The notes under the pieces were generated by a model that ran no database searches, was not told the origin of the DNA, and saw only the letters and a list, made by a program, of their open reading frames with translations. A program made the position numbers and the translations under genes. From the NCBI GenBank assembly GCA_041946825.1, contig JBHGBD010000016.1, positions 56,848 to 120,847 of the forward strand: a stretch of DNA of 64,000 nt, written 5' to 3'. The stretch comes from CAZTHM01 sp041946825. Lineage in GTDB: Bacteria; Acidobacteriota; Terriglobia; UBA7540. Shown one piece after another: positions 16,265-24,817 of the stretch (positions are counted from its first letter, which is position 1; each line of letters starts with the position of its first letter).

Positions 16265-17455
16265 ATGACGGGACGAAAAAGAATTGCCATCCTTACGCTC
16301 AGCGTGGGCTCGGGTCACGTCCGAGCCGCCGAAGTCATTCAAGCGGCTTTACTGGATGGTGGCGAGAACGTGGAGGTCCGTTCCCTCGACGCTATGGAGT
16401 TCGCGCGTCCCTGGTTCCGCAAAGTCTATGTTGATTCCTACTGGTGGATGCTCCGCAGCGCGCCGGGAATCTGGAGGCGACTTTTCGAGCGCCGCCAGAA
16501 GAAGGGCCATCGCGCGACCGCCCCGCACTGGGTCTTCCGGCGCGGTTGCGCGGAGATATTCAAACAGCTCAGGGGGTTTGCTCCCAACCTCGTCATCGCC
16601 ACGGAGATTGGAGCGGCGGAGATCGCCGCGTTGGGAAAGCGCGACGGCTGGTACAACGCTCCAATCCTGGCCGTGCAGACGGATTTCCAGACGGAGCCGC
16701 CTTGGGTGCAGCCGGAGATTGATGTCTACGGCGTTGCAAGCGAGGAAGCCAAAAAGCAATTGATCGGCTGGGGGGTCTCTCCCAACCGCGTCGTGCTTTG
16801 TGGCGTCCCCATCGATCCGGCGTTTGCTCTGCTTTTTGATCGGGAAGAAATCCGCCAGGCACTGGGATTGGCTGTACGGCGTCCTGTGGTCCTGGTGATG
16901 GGCGGCGGGATGGGCCCCGTGCCCCTGGATCAAATTATTCTAAGCCTGGAACGCTGCCATCTGCCGCTCCAAGTGCTGGTGGTAAGTGGGCGCGACCGGG
17001 CCATGAAGGCGCGCTTGGAGAGCCTTCGGGGCCGTGTCGCGCTGGACCTTCAGGTTTTTGGCTGGAGCGACAACATTCCAGAATTGATGTCGGCAGCGGA
17101 TCTGCTGATCAGCAAGCCGGGTGGCGTCACGGCCGCGGAGGCGCTGGCGGTTGGGGTTCCCATGCTCCTCACCCATCCGATTCCCGGGCCGGAGGAGCGG
17201 CACGTGCGCTTTCTGGAGGATTCCGGGGCGGCAGTCTGGGCAAAGACTCTGGATGAGATTCCGTACCTCACCCAACGGCTGTTGGGTAACCCGGAGAGAT
17301 TGGCGGAGATGAAACGGCGCGGCCGCGAGCGGGCTCGCCCGGATGCCGCTCACGCGATCGCGCAGGTGGCCCGTGCCTTACTCGAAACATCTACACTGAT
17401 CGATTTCCTGGCTCCTCCGCCGGCGCGTTCCGGTGAGTCCGCGTATCTGATGTGA
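16265..17455 (+). CDS. Glycosyltransferase related to monogalactosyldiacylglycerol synthases (GT28-like)
   Basis: A 396-residue GT-B glycosyltransferase. The N-terminal half starts with IAILTLSVGSGHVRAAE, the acceptor-side motif of the MGDG synthase/processive diacylglycerol glucosyltransferase group. The C-terminal half has VVLVMGGGMGPV, VFGWSDNIPELM, and the nucleotide-sugar site LISKPGGVTAAEALAVGVP. Members of this group transfer sugars from UDP-sugars to lipid acceptors at the membrane. Its stop overlaps an in-frame GTG of the next gene, so it is in one operon with the ligase. A lipid acceptor is an inference from the family. Confidence 0.88.
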   Translation: MTGRKRIAILTLSVGSGHVRAAEVIQAALLDGGENVEVRSLDAMEFARPWFRKVYVDSYWWMLRSAPGIWRRLFERRQKKGHRATAPHWVFRRGCAEIFKQLRGFAPNLVIATEIGAAEIAALGKRDGWYNAPILAVQTDFQTEPPWVQPEIDVYGVASEEAKKQLIGWGVSPNRVVLCGVPIDPAFALLFDREEIRQALGLAVRRPVVLVMGGGMGPVPLDQIILSLERCHLPLQVLVVSGRDRAMKARLESLRGRVALDLQVFGWSDNIPELMSAADLLISKPGGVTAAEALAVGVPMLLTHPIPGPEERHVRFLEDSGAAVWAKTLDEIPYLTQRLLGNPERLAEMKRRGRERARPDAAHAIAQVARALLETSTLIDFLAPPPARSGESAYLM

Positions 17456-17484
17456 TCCCCGCTCGAGAATCTGATGAGGCGCTG

Positions 17485-18801
17485 ATGCTAGGCAGGGTTC
17501 GAAATCTGGTTGAGCGTGTAGGGGTCGGCAGGTCGGTTCCGGCCCTGGCTCGCTGGGGGAAGTCAGTTCCTCGACCAGTTGTCCGCGGAATTCAGGCGGA
17601 TGGATTTCGAACCATTGTTCGGTACGCGGCCCGCCATCAGAAGTTTTTCGCGCGACGTTTGCGCGAAAAAGGAATTGATCCGGCGCGCGTGCGCACACCG
17701 CAGGATTTGGGCGACATCTTCACCACGCCGGAAGACCTGCTGGCCCTTCCCGCGGAGGAATTCCTGTGTCGCCAGCCGGACGCGGTTTTCGAAACCACGG
17801 GAACTTCCGGCGCGCCCAAGCGTGTCTACTTCGGATACGACGAGTTGGAATTTGCCGGCCGTTACGAGGCGGCGGCCTTTTACGAAAATGGCATACGCCC
17901 GGGAGACCGAGTGGTATGCGCGTTCGACGCGGGATACTGGATCAGCAGTTGGGTGACCTATCTCGGGTGCCGGCAGCTGGGGGTTTTCTGTTCCGCCGTC
18001 GGGAAACCTCATCCCAAGGAAGTGTACTCGCGCCTCGGGCTCTACAAGTACAACGTCATTGTGGCCGATCCCACCTGGCTGGTCAGCCTCAGCGAGATCG
18101 CGGAAAGGGAAGGCGTCTTCCCGGTGAAGTTGATTTTCGCCGCGGGCGACCGCATGACGGATGTCTACCGCGACTATGTCCAGAACGTTTGGAAAGCGCC
18201 GGTGATCCTCGGTTATGGATCCACAGAAATGGGTGGAGGGCTTGGGATGGAGTGCCGCGAACGCGACGGCATTCACTTCGACGAATACAACTTCCTGGTG
18301 GAAATCCTGGACCCTGACGCGGAGGGCTTCGGCGAAATCGTTGTCACTACACTTTCGCGACGGACGATGCCGTTGATTCGCTATCGCGTCCGTGATGTGT
18401 CTCGAATCATGGAGGAGCCCTGCCCTTGCGGGGTAACGATCCGCCGGCTGGCAAGAATCAAGGGCCGCCGGGATGAGATGGTCGTCATGGGCGCCGGGAA
18501 CATTCATCCGGAGATTTTTGAGACGATCTTGCACGGAGTCCCCGGCCTATCCGAAAGCTGGCAGGTGGTAATTCGGCAGGAAGGGACTCACGACATCATG
18601 GAATTCCGCCTGGGGCTGACCAACGGAATGGGCGCTCCAGCGATCGAAACCGCGGTGCGCGAGAATCTCAAGTCTCGCTATCCCGACCTCTGGGCGAATC
18701 ATGAGTGCGGCATGTACCGACTGGCTTTCCGATTTCTTTCGCCCGGGAGCATGGAACAGGGAAGAAAGCCCCGCCGGTTGGTGGACGAGCGGAGTACCTA
18801 G
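17485..18801 (+). CDS. AMP-forming acyl/aryl-CoA ligase-like enzyme (phenylacetate-CoA ligase family)
   Basis: A 438-residue adenylate-forming enzyme. The ATP-binding motif is FETTGTSGAPKRVYF, followed by ILGYGSTEMGGGLGME and an RIKGRRDEMVVMG hinge before a small C-terminal domain, as in PaaK-like ligases. It should activate a carboxylic acid as acyl-AMP and pass it to CoA or to the cluster ACP. The ATG at 17485 has GAGG five bases ahead. An alternative GTG at 17452 overlaps the preceding stop. The substrate cannot be read from the sequence. Confidence 0.88.
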   Translation: MLGRVRNLVERVGVGRSVPALARWGKSVPRPVVRGIQADGFRTIVRYAARHQKFFARRLREKGIDPARVRTPQDLGDIFTTPEDLLALPAEEFLCRQPDAVFETTGTSGAPKRVYFGYDELEFAGRYEAAAFYENGIRPGDRVVCAFDAGYWISSWVTYLGCRQLGVFCSAVGKPHPKEVYSRLGLYKYNVIVADPTWLVSLSEIAEREGVFPVKLIFAAGDRMTDVYRDYVQNVWKAPVILGYGSTEMGGGLGMECRERDGIHFDEYNFLVEILDPDAEGFGEIVVTTLSRRTMPLIRYRVRDVSRIMEEPCPCGVTIRRLARIKGRRDEMVVMGAGNIHPEIFETILHGVPGLSESWQVVIRQEGTHDIMEFRLGLTNGMGAPAIETAVRENLKSRYPDLWANHECGMYRLAFRFLSPGSMEQGRKPRRLVDERST

Positions 18802-18855
18802 GCTGTTTGGTCAGGCTGGCTTTGAGGCAGTGTTGAAACGGATGAGACCGCGAGC

Positions 18856-19572
18856 ATGAAATCCCGAATCAAAACCGCGAGTGGGACGCCGGCGGCGATT
18901 CGCCCTGTCGTCTTTTCGGACTTTGACGGGACGATCACGAAGCTGGACGTCACGGACCAGATTCTGTCGCAACTCGCGCACCCGTCCTGGCTCGAGATCG
19001 AGCAAGAGTGGGCCTGCGGGTCGATCGGCTCGCGGGAATGCCTCGAGCGTCAGGTAGCGTTGGTGGACGCATCCGCGGAGGACCTGAATGCTTTGATCGA
19101 TTCGATTCCGGTGGATCCGCGCTTCAAGGGCTTTCTGAGGCTCGCCGAACGGCACAAATTGCCCTTCTACGTTGTCAGCGATGGGTTCGATTACGTGGTT
19201 CGCCGCGTTTTGAAGCGAGCGGGAGTGAATGGGCAGCTTAAAAACGGGACGCACTTATTTGCCACAGGGTTGCAGATTGAGGGCCGGCGTCTCCAGCTCT
19301 CATTCCCTCATTCGGCGACGCCTTGCGAGCACGGTTGCGCGACCTGCAAGGTCGAGATCATCCGGCGCTTGAGCATCGGTCATAGTCCGGTTGTCTTCAT
19401 CGGCGATGGCCTGTCGGACCGATTCGCAGTGGAAGCCGCGGATCTTGTCTTTGCCAAACATCAGCTGCTCGCCTATTGCCGGGATAGGGATATCGAGTGC
19501 ATCCCGTTCGAAACTTTCGCGGATGTGCAGGTTTCCCTGAAGCGCTTGCTGGCGACAGGAGAGGCAGACTGA
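18856..19572 (+). CDS. HAD phosphatase, MtnX/SerB-like
   Basis: A 238-residue HAD phosphatase. Motif I is SDFDGTITK (Asp22, Asp24), followed by a helical cap, motif II in YVVSDGFDYVV, and motif IV in VVFIGDGLSDRFAVE. The CEHGCATCK segment is typical of the MtnX-like subgroup. MtnX acts in methionine salvage, but no mtnA, mtnW or mtnD genes are present, so here it probably dephosphorylates an intermediate of the local pathway. It sits 54 bases after the ligase gene. Confidence 0.87.
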   Translation: MKSRIKTASGTPAAIRPVVFSDFDGTITKLDVTDQILSQLAHPSWLEIEQEWACGSIGSRECLERQVALVDASAEDLNALIDSIPVDPRFKGFLRLAERHKLPFYVVSDGFDYVVRRVLKRAGVNGQLKNGTHLFATGLQIEGRRLQLSFPHSATPCEHGCATCKVEIIRRLSIGHSPVVFIGDGLSDRFAVEAADLVFAKHQLLAYCRDRDIECIPFETFADVQVSLKRLLATGEAD

Positions 19573-19640
19573 GCGAGCACAGCATTCCACCTGGCGCTCA
19601 TGGAGAGTCGTTGTCCCTTCGACCTGAGGAGGCTGAACTC

Positions 19641-21032
19641 TTGGCTGTTTCCAATACGACGACGAGAACCGCCGAGCTTCTGGCCTTGGAGCGGAAGTAC
19701 TGCTCATTTGGCGACACGGTCCATTACCTGGACCCACCCAAAGTCTTCGTGGGCTGCGAAGGATGCTATCTCTACGACGAAAACGGAGTTCCTTATCTCG
19801 ATCTGCAAATGTGGTATTCCGCCGCGAGCTTCGGATACAAGAATCCCCGCCTCAACGAAGCGTTAAAGCGGCAACTCGACCGACTGCCGCAACTTGCCTG
19901 CCAGTACTTGCACGCCGAGAAAATTGAAGTCGCCGCCCGCATTGCCGAGTATTGCGAAAAGCGCTTTGGTGTGAAGGGACGTGTCCATTTCAACGTCGGC
20001 GGCTCGCAAGCCATCGAGGATTCACTCAAAATTGTGCGGAACTATACCGGAAAAAACTTGATGTTCGCATTTATGGGCGGATACCACGGAAGGACGCTGG
20101 GCGCCTCCGCGATCACCTCGAGCTACCGGTACCGTCGCCGCTACGGACACTTCGGCGACCGCGCGCAATTTGTCTTCTACCCCTACTGTTTTCGGTGCAT
20201 GTACGGGCTGAAGCGCGAGACTTGCGAACTCTATTGTCACGACCAGTTTGCGAAGCTCTTCGACAGCGAGTACTTTTCAGTCTGGGATGGCAAAGCCCAG
20301 GCCTCCGAGTATGGCGCTTTCTACATCGAGCCGGTGCAGGGAACCGGGGGATACGTGATACCGCCCCCGGAATACTTCGCCCGGCTTAAGGAGACGTGTG
20401 ACCAGCACAAGATCCTGATCGTTGATGACGAAATCCAGATGGGGTTCTATCGCACAGGGAAATTCTGGGCGATCGAGCATTTCGGAATCACTCCGGACAT
20501 CATCGTCTTCGGCAAGTCGCTCACCAACGGACTGAATCCGCTTTCGGGAATCTGGGCGCGCGAAGAGCTCATCACGCCGGAAATTCTGCCACCCGGTTCG
20601 ACGCATTCGACATTCTCCTCCAACACGCTGGGAACTGCGGTGGCGCTGGAAACCCTCAAAATGTTGGAAGAAGAAGATTACGAGAATGCAGTCAATGAAA
20701 AGGGTGCGTACCTCCTGGCCGGTTTACGGGAACTCCAGCGGCAGCACCCGACCGCGATTGGCAATGTCGACGGGCTCGGCCTGGCTCTGCGCATCGAGGT
20801 CTGCAAGGACGACGGCGTCACTCCGGACCGCGAACTGACCGACAGGATTTTCACAGAAGGATTGAAGGGGGACCTGGAATATCACGGGCGGAAATACGGG
20901 CTCGTCCTCGATGTCGGGGGTTACTACAAGAACGTCTTCACTCTCGCGCCTGCTTTCACAATCAACGGCGAGGAGATGGACCTTGCGCTCCATCTGCTTG
21001 ATCAGCTCTTTCGCCGCTGCCGGCGAAACTAA
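19641..21032 (+). CDS. Class III pyridoxal-phosphate aminotransferase
   Basis: A 463-residue fold-type I aminotransferase. The PLP-binding Lys is about Lys292 in IIVFGKSLTNG; the Asp that contacts the pyridine nitrogen is in ILIVDDEIQMGF. GGSQAIEDSLKIVRNYTG and MGGYHGRTLGASAITSSY bind the phosphate. A cysteine-rich insert (PYCFRCMYG, CELYC) is present. No ATG fits the N-terminus; a TTG at 19641 has GAGGAGG eight bases upstream and is the best start. It is the last gene of the cluster and may install an amine on an aldehyde or ketone product. Confidence 0.9.
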   Translation: MAVSNTTTRTAELLALERKYCSFGDTVHYLDPPKVFVGCEGCYLYDENGVPYLDLQMWYSAASFGYKNPRLNEALKRQLDRLPQLACQYLHAEKIEVAARIAEYCEKRFGVKGRVHFNVGGSQAIEDSLKIVRNYTGKNLMFAFMGGYHGRTLGASAITSSYRYRRRYGHFGDRAQFVFYPYCFRCMYGLKRETCELYCHDQFAKLFDSEYFSVWDGKAQASEYGAFYIEPVQGTGGYVIPPPEYFARLKETCDQHKILIVDDEIQMGFYRTGKFWAIEHFGITPDIIVFGKSLTNGLNPLSGIWAREELITPEILPPGSTHSTFSSNTLGTAVALETLKMLEEEDYENAVNEKGAYLLAGLRELQRQHPTAIGNVDGLGLALRIEVCKDDGVTPDRELTDRIFTEGLKGDLEYHGRKYGLVLDVGGYYKNVFTLAPAFTINGEEMDLALHLLDQLFRRCRRN

Positions 21033-21083
21033 CACCCGCACAGCTCCCAAGCCGTTCGCATTGGCTGTATTGGTGTCGCGGCC

Positions 21084-21950
21084 TCACCTTCCTGCGTGGC
21101 GCGCGCTTTCTACGTAGGATTCAACAACCCCTTGGAATACCTGCTCCAGCGCGACGGAGATTTGTCCTGGCGCCCGGAATTTCCATTGGGGGCTGATCGA
21201 ATCAACGGGCGCGATTTCCCTCGTCGTCGAACTGATAAACACTTCTTCTGCCGTCGCGAGATCATCAACCGTCAGTTCCTGTTCGATAATCTCGATACCC
21301 GCCTTGGGTGCGGCGTCGAGCAGCACCTCCCGCGTAATTCCGCCCAGGCAGCCGGATGAAAGGGGCGGGGTGAAGACTCGCCCACCGCGCACCAGGAAGA
21401 AATTGGCTGACGTGCATTCAGCAATCTGGCCTCGCTCGTTGATGAGCAGGGCATCATCGAACCCCGCCGCGTGCGCGCGTTCGAGGACAGCAGCGTGCGG
21501 CACCCAGGACAACATCTTGGCGCCGGCATAGTGGCCCCCGGAGAGAATTCCCATGGGCTCGATGACCAGACGGTTGGCGACGGGCCAGTGGACGAGGTCT
21601 CGGGTGAATATCAGAAGGTCCGTTGGCGGATGGCCCGCAGGCTCGGCCCACAACCCTCCGTGATTCTTGACGAAGGAGACCCGCGCCGCACCGTCAGACC
21701 GCTGATTCGCCCGTGCCAGTTCCTCGACCGCCTTGCGTACCGCTTCTACCCCGTAACCAAGATCCATTTCCATTCGTGCCGCGTCTCGCGACATGCGAGC
21801 CCAGTGGCGCTCGAATGCAAATGGAACTCCCCGGTAAAGGCGTAATGTGGTGAAGACTCCCCACCCCATGAGCAGTCCGACCTGTCCGGGCGACAAATGC
21901 GCTTCCTTCAGCAGAAGTATGCGGCCGTTGTGGTGAATGTTGGGGTCCAT
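21084..21950 (-). CDS. Class IV aminotransferase (branched-chain aminotransferase / ADC lyase family)
   Basis: A 288-residue fold-type IV PLP enzyme. The PLP Lys is Lys145 in HYAGAKMLSW; EcTSANFFLV (residues 178-186) and GGITREVLLDAA bind the cofactor. These features fit branched-chain aminotransferases, D-amino-acid aminotransferases or aminodeoxychorismate lyases, which cannot be separated here. The gene is convergent with the cluster, 51 bases from the class III aminotransferase stop, so it is not in the same transcript but could be functionally linked. No clear Shine-Dalgarno sequence precedes the ATG. Confidence 0.9.
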   Translation of the reverse strand: MDPNIHHNGRILLLKEAHLSPGQVGLLMGWGVFTTLRLYRGVPFAFERHWARMSRDAARMEMDLGYGVEAVRKAVEELARANQRSDGAARVSFVKNHGGLWAEPAGHPPTDLLIFTRDLVHWPVANRLVIEPMGILSGGHYAGAKMLSWVPHAAVLERAHAAGFDDALLINERGQIAECTSANFFLVRGGRVFTPPLSSGCLGGITREVLLDAAPKAGIEIIEQELTVDDLATAEEVFISSTTREIAPVDSISPQWKFRAPGQISVALEQVFQGVVESYVESARHAGR

Positions 21951-22129
21951 AGCTAGGCGTAAAACACTAAGAAAAGTGCCTCCTCATCGTGACCGGCACC
22001 GGGATTCGATCATCAGTCCAGCCCTGCATTATCCCACAGTAAACTGGTCACGCGCTGCTGTCTCGCGCCGGCGAATGGCGTAGCCTTCGCGTGCCATCCT
22101 ATCGGGGTCTGGGGTGTCGGGAGCAGAAC

Positions 22130-22846
22130 TTACCACGCCACCCGAATGGTCAAAGGATGGTGAAGCCGGATCCGAAGGTGAGTCTCGGGAGGGAGGTGAA
22201 CTTCATTTCCCTTGGGCCAGAGGAAGGCGTAGCCAAGCATCGCTCCCCCGCCAAGCGGGAGCGTTGTGCCAAGCGCCGCCGCGCCAGCGAACTGGAAGTG
22301 CAGCGTCGCCGCGCCGCCAAGGCCGATCAAGCCGCCGGCAAGTCCTTTCCAGGAAAGCCCTTTCGTTCCCCTTAGATGCCCTTCAGAATCCACCTGGGCC
22401 TTTAGCGCCGAGGGGTTATCGAGCGAGGCGAGGCTGGCCAGCATGGGCTCGTCCTGGCCATCGGGCAGGGTGATCCGGTCAAACCGCAGCGCGAGTTCCG
22501 CCGGTCGGCGCATGCGCCCCGCGGCGCGAATGCGGGTGATCTCGCCTTCAATGAGGCTGCCTGCGGGAAGCACGATACGGCCGTCAATGGATACTGGCCC
22601 AATAAGGCGGGCGGTAATCGGATCGCCCACATGGCTGACCTGCGTGTGGATCCCTGATAGCAACCGAATCGCCGCTTCAGTCTGGGCGGGGATGGTGACG
22701 GTCGCCTGAGGATTGTCCTTCGTGGCATCCTGTTTGGAAGGCCCGGCGCGGTGAATCAACGCGCGCTCCGCCAGGAGGGAATCGGCAGAGTAAGCGGCCG
22801 GAGTGGCGAGGAGCGCTACGAGCGCGAAGGTCAGAACCTTTTTCAT
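22130..22846 (-). CDS. Secreted protein of unknown function
   Basis: A 238-residue protein with a clear signal peptide (MKKVLTFALVALLATPAAYS). The mature part holds a beta-rich stretch around residues 50-110 (ATVTIPAQTEAAIRLLSG, PAGSLIEGEITRI), which resembles the barrel of TrbI/VirB10-like or pilus-assembly proteins. A glycine-rich hydrophobic hairpin at about 165-200 could insert in a membrane. A perfect AGGAGG precedes the ATG. Neighbours give no clue. It is probably an envelope protein; the function is unknown. Confidence 0.8.
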   Translation of the reverse strand: MKKVLTFALVALLATPAAYSADSLLAERALIHRAGPSKQDATKDNPQATVTIPAQTEAAIRLLSGIHTQVSHVGDPITARLIGPVSIDGRIVLPAGSLIEGEITRIRAAGRMRRPAELALRFDRITLPDGQDEPMLASLASLDNPSALKAQVDSEGHLRGTKGLSWKGLAGGLIGLGGAATLHFQFAGAAALGTTLPLGGGAMLGYAFLWPKGNEVHLPPETHLRIRLHHPLTIRVAW

Positions 22847-23045
22847 TTCTCCCTCCTCAGTTGGGCGACGTGACCGTCAGCCGCGCCGGATCCGTAAGGA
22901 GGCGTTTCAGCGCGGCGGCAGACAACACTGCCTCAGCCGTCCGGCCCTGATGATGGAGCAATTCTCCCGCTTTACATGGCGGAAATCAAGACAGCTTTCT
23001 TCTCGCTCCTCGATGACCTTGGGAGCCTCAACAGCAGCCCTACAC

Positions 23046-23073
23046 AAAACGGCCCAACCACGGAGGTTGGGCC
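23046..23073 (-). terminator. Rho-independent terminator of the cold-shock gene
   Basis: On the minus strand a perfect 9-base-pair stem (GGCCCAACC with GGTTGGGCC, 23051-23073) with a five-base loop is followed by GTTTTGTG. It lies 22 bases after the cold-shock gene stop. Confidence 0.85.
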
Positions 23074-23094
23074 AGGATTGAGTTGGAGCAGTTG

Positions 23095-23304
23095 TTACCC
23101 GACCTTGGTGACTTTGTCGGCTTGAGGTCCCTTCTGGCCTTGGACGACCTCAAACTCGACCGTGTCGCCCTCCTGTAGGGTCTTGAAGCCTTCACCTTGA
23201 ATGGCCGAGTAATGAACGAAGACATCCGCTCCGCCATCCTGGCCGATGAAGCCGTAACCCTTGGCGTTGTTAAACCACTTTACTTTCCCTTGAAGTCTTG
23301 CCAC
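23095..23304 (-). CDS. Cold-shock domain protein, CspA family
   Basis: A 69-residue single OB-fold RNA chaperone with the RNP1 motif KGYGFI and RNP2 motif VFVHYSAI. The length matches CspA-type proteins. The start is the GTG at 23304, which has GGAGGA six bases upstream; a longer frame up to 23502 only adds the 5' untranslated region. The roughly 200 bases upstream are AT-richer than the surroundings and could form the long 5' leader common in csp mRNAs. A strong terminator follows, so the gene is monocistronic. Confidence 0.96.
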   Translation of the reverse strand: MARLQGKVKWFNNAKGYGFIGQDGGADVFVHYSAIQGEGFKTLQEGDTVEFEVVQGQKGPQADKVTKVG

Positions 23305-23519
23305 TTGCGTTCCTCCTTGATCAACTTTGAAACCATCAGGGCAGCGATTTGTTAAGAAAAGAAAATGCCGAGAACCCCGCTGGATCCCCGGCAGCTTTTC
23401 CGCTTCCGCTTTCCCGATGCGAACACCTTGCGAACTCCCGGCAAGATAAATATATGAGCGGCTTTGACTTGTCAAGAAAATATTAGTGCTCCAGGTGCGC
23501 ATGTTGACGCCTGACAGAA

Positions 23520-24056
23520 TTACCGGGCTGCAAATAGGAGGAGCCAGGAAAGGCCTGCCAGCGTTTTGGCGTCCTTGATTTTCTTCGCGCGGAGCATCCT
23601 GCGGAGTTGCGCCAGGGTAAAGTACCCAACCTCGAGGCGTTCGTCGGATTCGGGCTGAGCTTGGCCGCGTGTCAGCCCTGTGGCTTCCACTAAGAACATC
23701 CTTTCACTCAGGATGCCCGGGCTTGGGTAGAAATCAAACAGCAGCCTGAGCTGGCGCGCGTGATAGCCGGTTTCTTCGATCATCTCCCGGCGCGCCGCCT
23801 GGCGTGGGGTCTCGCCGGGTTCCAAACCGCCGGCCACCAACTCCCACAGGCTGCGCCGCGCCGCGTAGCGGTACTGGCGGACCAGGATCACCCGTCCATC
23901 GGCGAGGCGAGGCAAAACCACAACCGAACCCGGATGGCCGACGACTTCCCGCGTGGCGATTACGCCGCCCGGCTCGACGATGCGGTCAACTCGCAGCTTG
24001 ACCAGCTTCCCGTCGTAGATGGTCTTGCTTTGGAGAATGCGAAGACGCGCCGCCAC
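23520..24056 (-). CDS. Nudix hydrolase, ADP-ribose pyrophosphatase-like
   Basis: A 178-residue Nudix protein. The Nudix box begins at GGLEPGETPRQAARREM and ends IEETGY, matching GX5EX7REUXEEXGU. The preceding PGSVVVLPRLADGRVILVRQYRY and a YPSPGILSERMF segment are typical of ADP-sugar pyrophosphatases of the NudF type. It should hydrolyse ADP-ribose or a related nucleoside diphosphate. The start codon is GTG. The gene lies 120 bases after the small secreted-protein gene on the same strand. Confidence 0.92.
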   Translation of the reverse strand: MAARLRILQSKTIYDGKLVKLRVDRIVEPGGVIATREVVGHPGSVVVLPRLADGRVILVRQYRYAARRSLWELVAGGLEPGETPRQAARREMIEETGYHARQLRLLFDFYPSPGILSERMFLVEATGLTRGQAQPESDERLEVGYFTLAQLRRMLRAKKIKDAKTLAGLSWLLLFAAR

Positions 24057-24176
24057 CCGGGATTCCCTTTCAGTCTGGAACCGACAACAACCTCTGCTCT
24101 CGTGGCCCGTGACCCTGCGTGTTTCCGCCCGGAAAGGCCTGAGCGAAGGGATGCCGCGCCACGGCCCCGTCCAGGC

Positions 24177-24608
24177 TCATCCTGCCAGGTCGATCTTCTC
24201 GATCAGAGTTTTTGCGTCCTTGCCCGCCTCCGTGGATTTCAGCGAATCGCGATAGTGGGTGAGTCTCTCTTTCAGCTTCGTGTAACCGTCACTCTTCGCC
24301 TTATCCGCGGCCGCCTGGTCCTTGGGTGTTGTCGGGTCCTCAGCGGCTTTGGCGAAGCATTCGGCAGCCCCTCCCACGATCCCGAGGGAAAGCGTAAGTT
24401 TGGTCAGGCAGGTCTTGCGGTGGTATGCCCGCTCAAACTCCGCCAGGCTTTCCTTCTTGACGGTGGCCTCCAGATCGCCAATGCTCTTCTTGTAGTCTTC
24501 GACCATCGCCTCTTCGTCCTGGCAGGCTTGCGCTCGGAGAGCCCGTGGCGCCAAGAGACACAGGCTCGCTGTCCCCATGACGAGGACTAACTTCGTTGTC
24601 CTGTTCAT
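24177..24608 (-). CDS. Small secreted helical protein of unknown function
   Basis: A 143-residue protein with a signal peptide (TTKLVLVMGTASLCLLAPRALRA, cleaved near AQA). The mature part is mainly helical and charged, with three cysteines (AQACQDE, KTCLTK, AECFAK) and a Lys/Asp-rich C-terminal half. GAGGTGAT lies just ahead of the ATG. I recognise no family. Confidence 0.78.
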   Translation of the reverse strand: MNRTTKLVLVMGTASLCLLAPRALRAQACQDEEAMVEDYKKSIGDLEATVKKESLAEFERAYHRKTCLTKLTLSLGIVGGAAECFAKAAEDPTTPKDQAAADKAKSDGYTKLKERLTHYRDSLKSTEAGKDAKTLIEKIDLAG

Positions 24609-24756
24609 GACATCACCTCTTGAGGGTCCCGTTGCAGTACTGAGACACTGCAGATGCGGGCTCGGCAGTCCGCCTCGCAGCCCCGCGAATGGGGGAATCC
24701 TAGCACAATCGTAGTCAGTTGTCCTCGAACCTTTTGTGCCGGCCGATTGGAGCGGC

Positions 24757-24765
24757 TGTTATACT
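24757..24765 (+). promoter_or_regulatory. Extended -10 promoter of the LytTR regulator
   Basis: TGT followed by TATACT (24760-24765) forms an extended -10 element about 53 bases before the ATG at 24818. No good -35 is placed 16-18 bases upstream. Confidence 0.4.
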
Positions 24766-24817
24766 GTTTGTGACCCGCGGATTTCAAAGCGCAGCCTGCC
24801 CAGGAGATTTTTGACGA

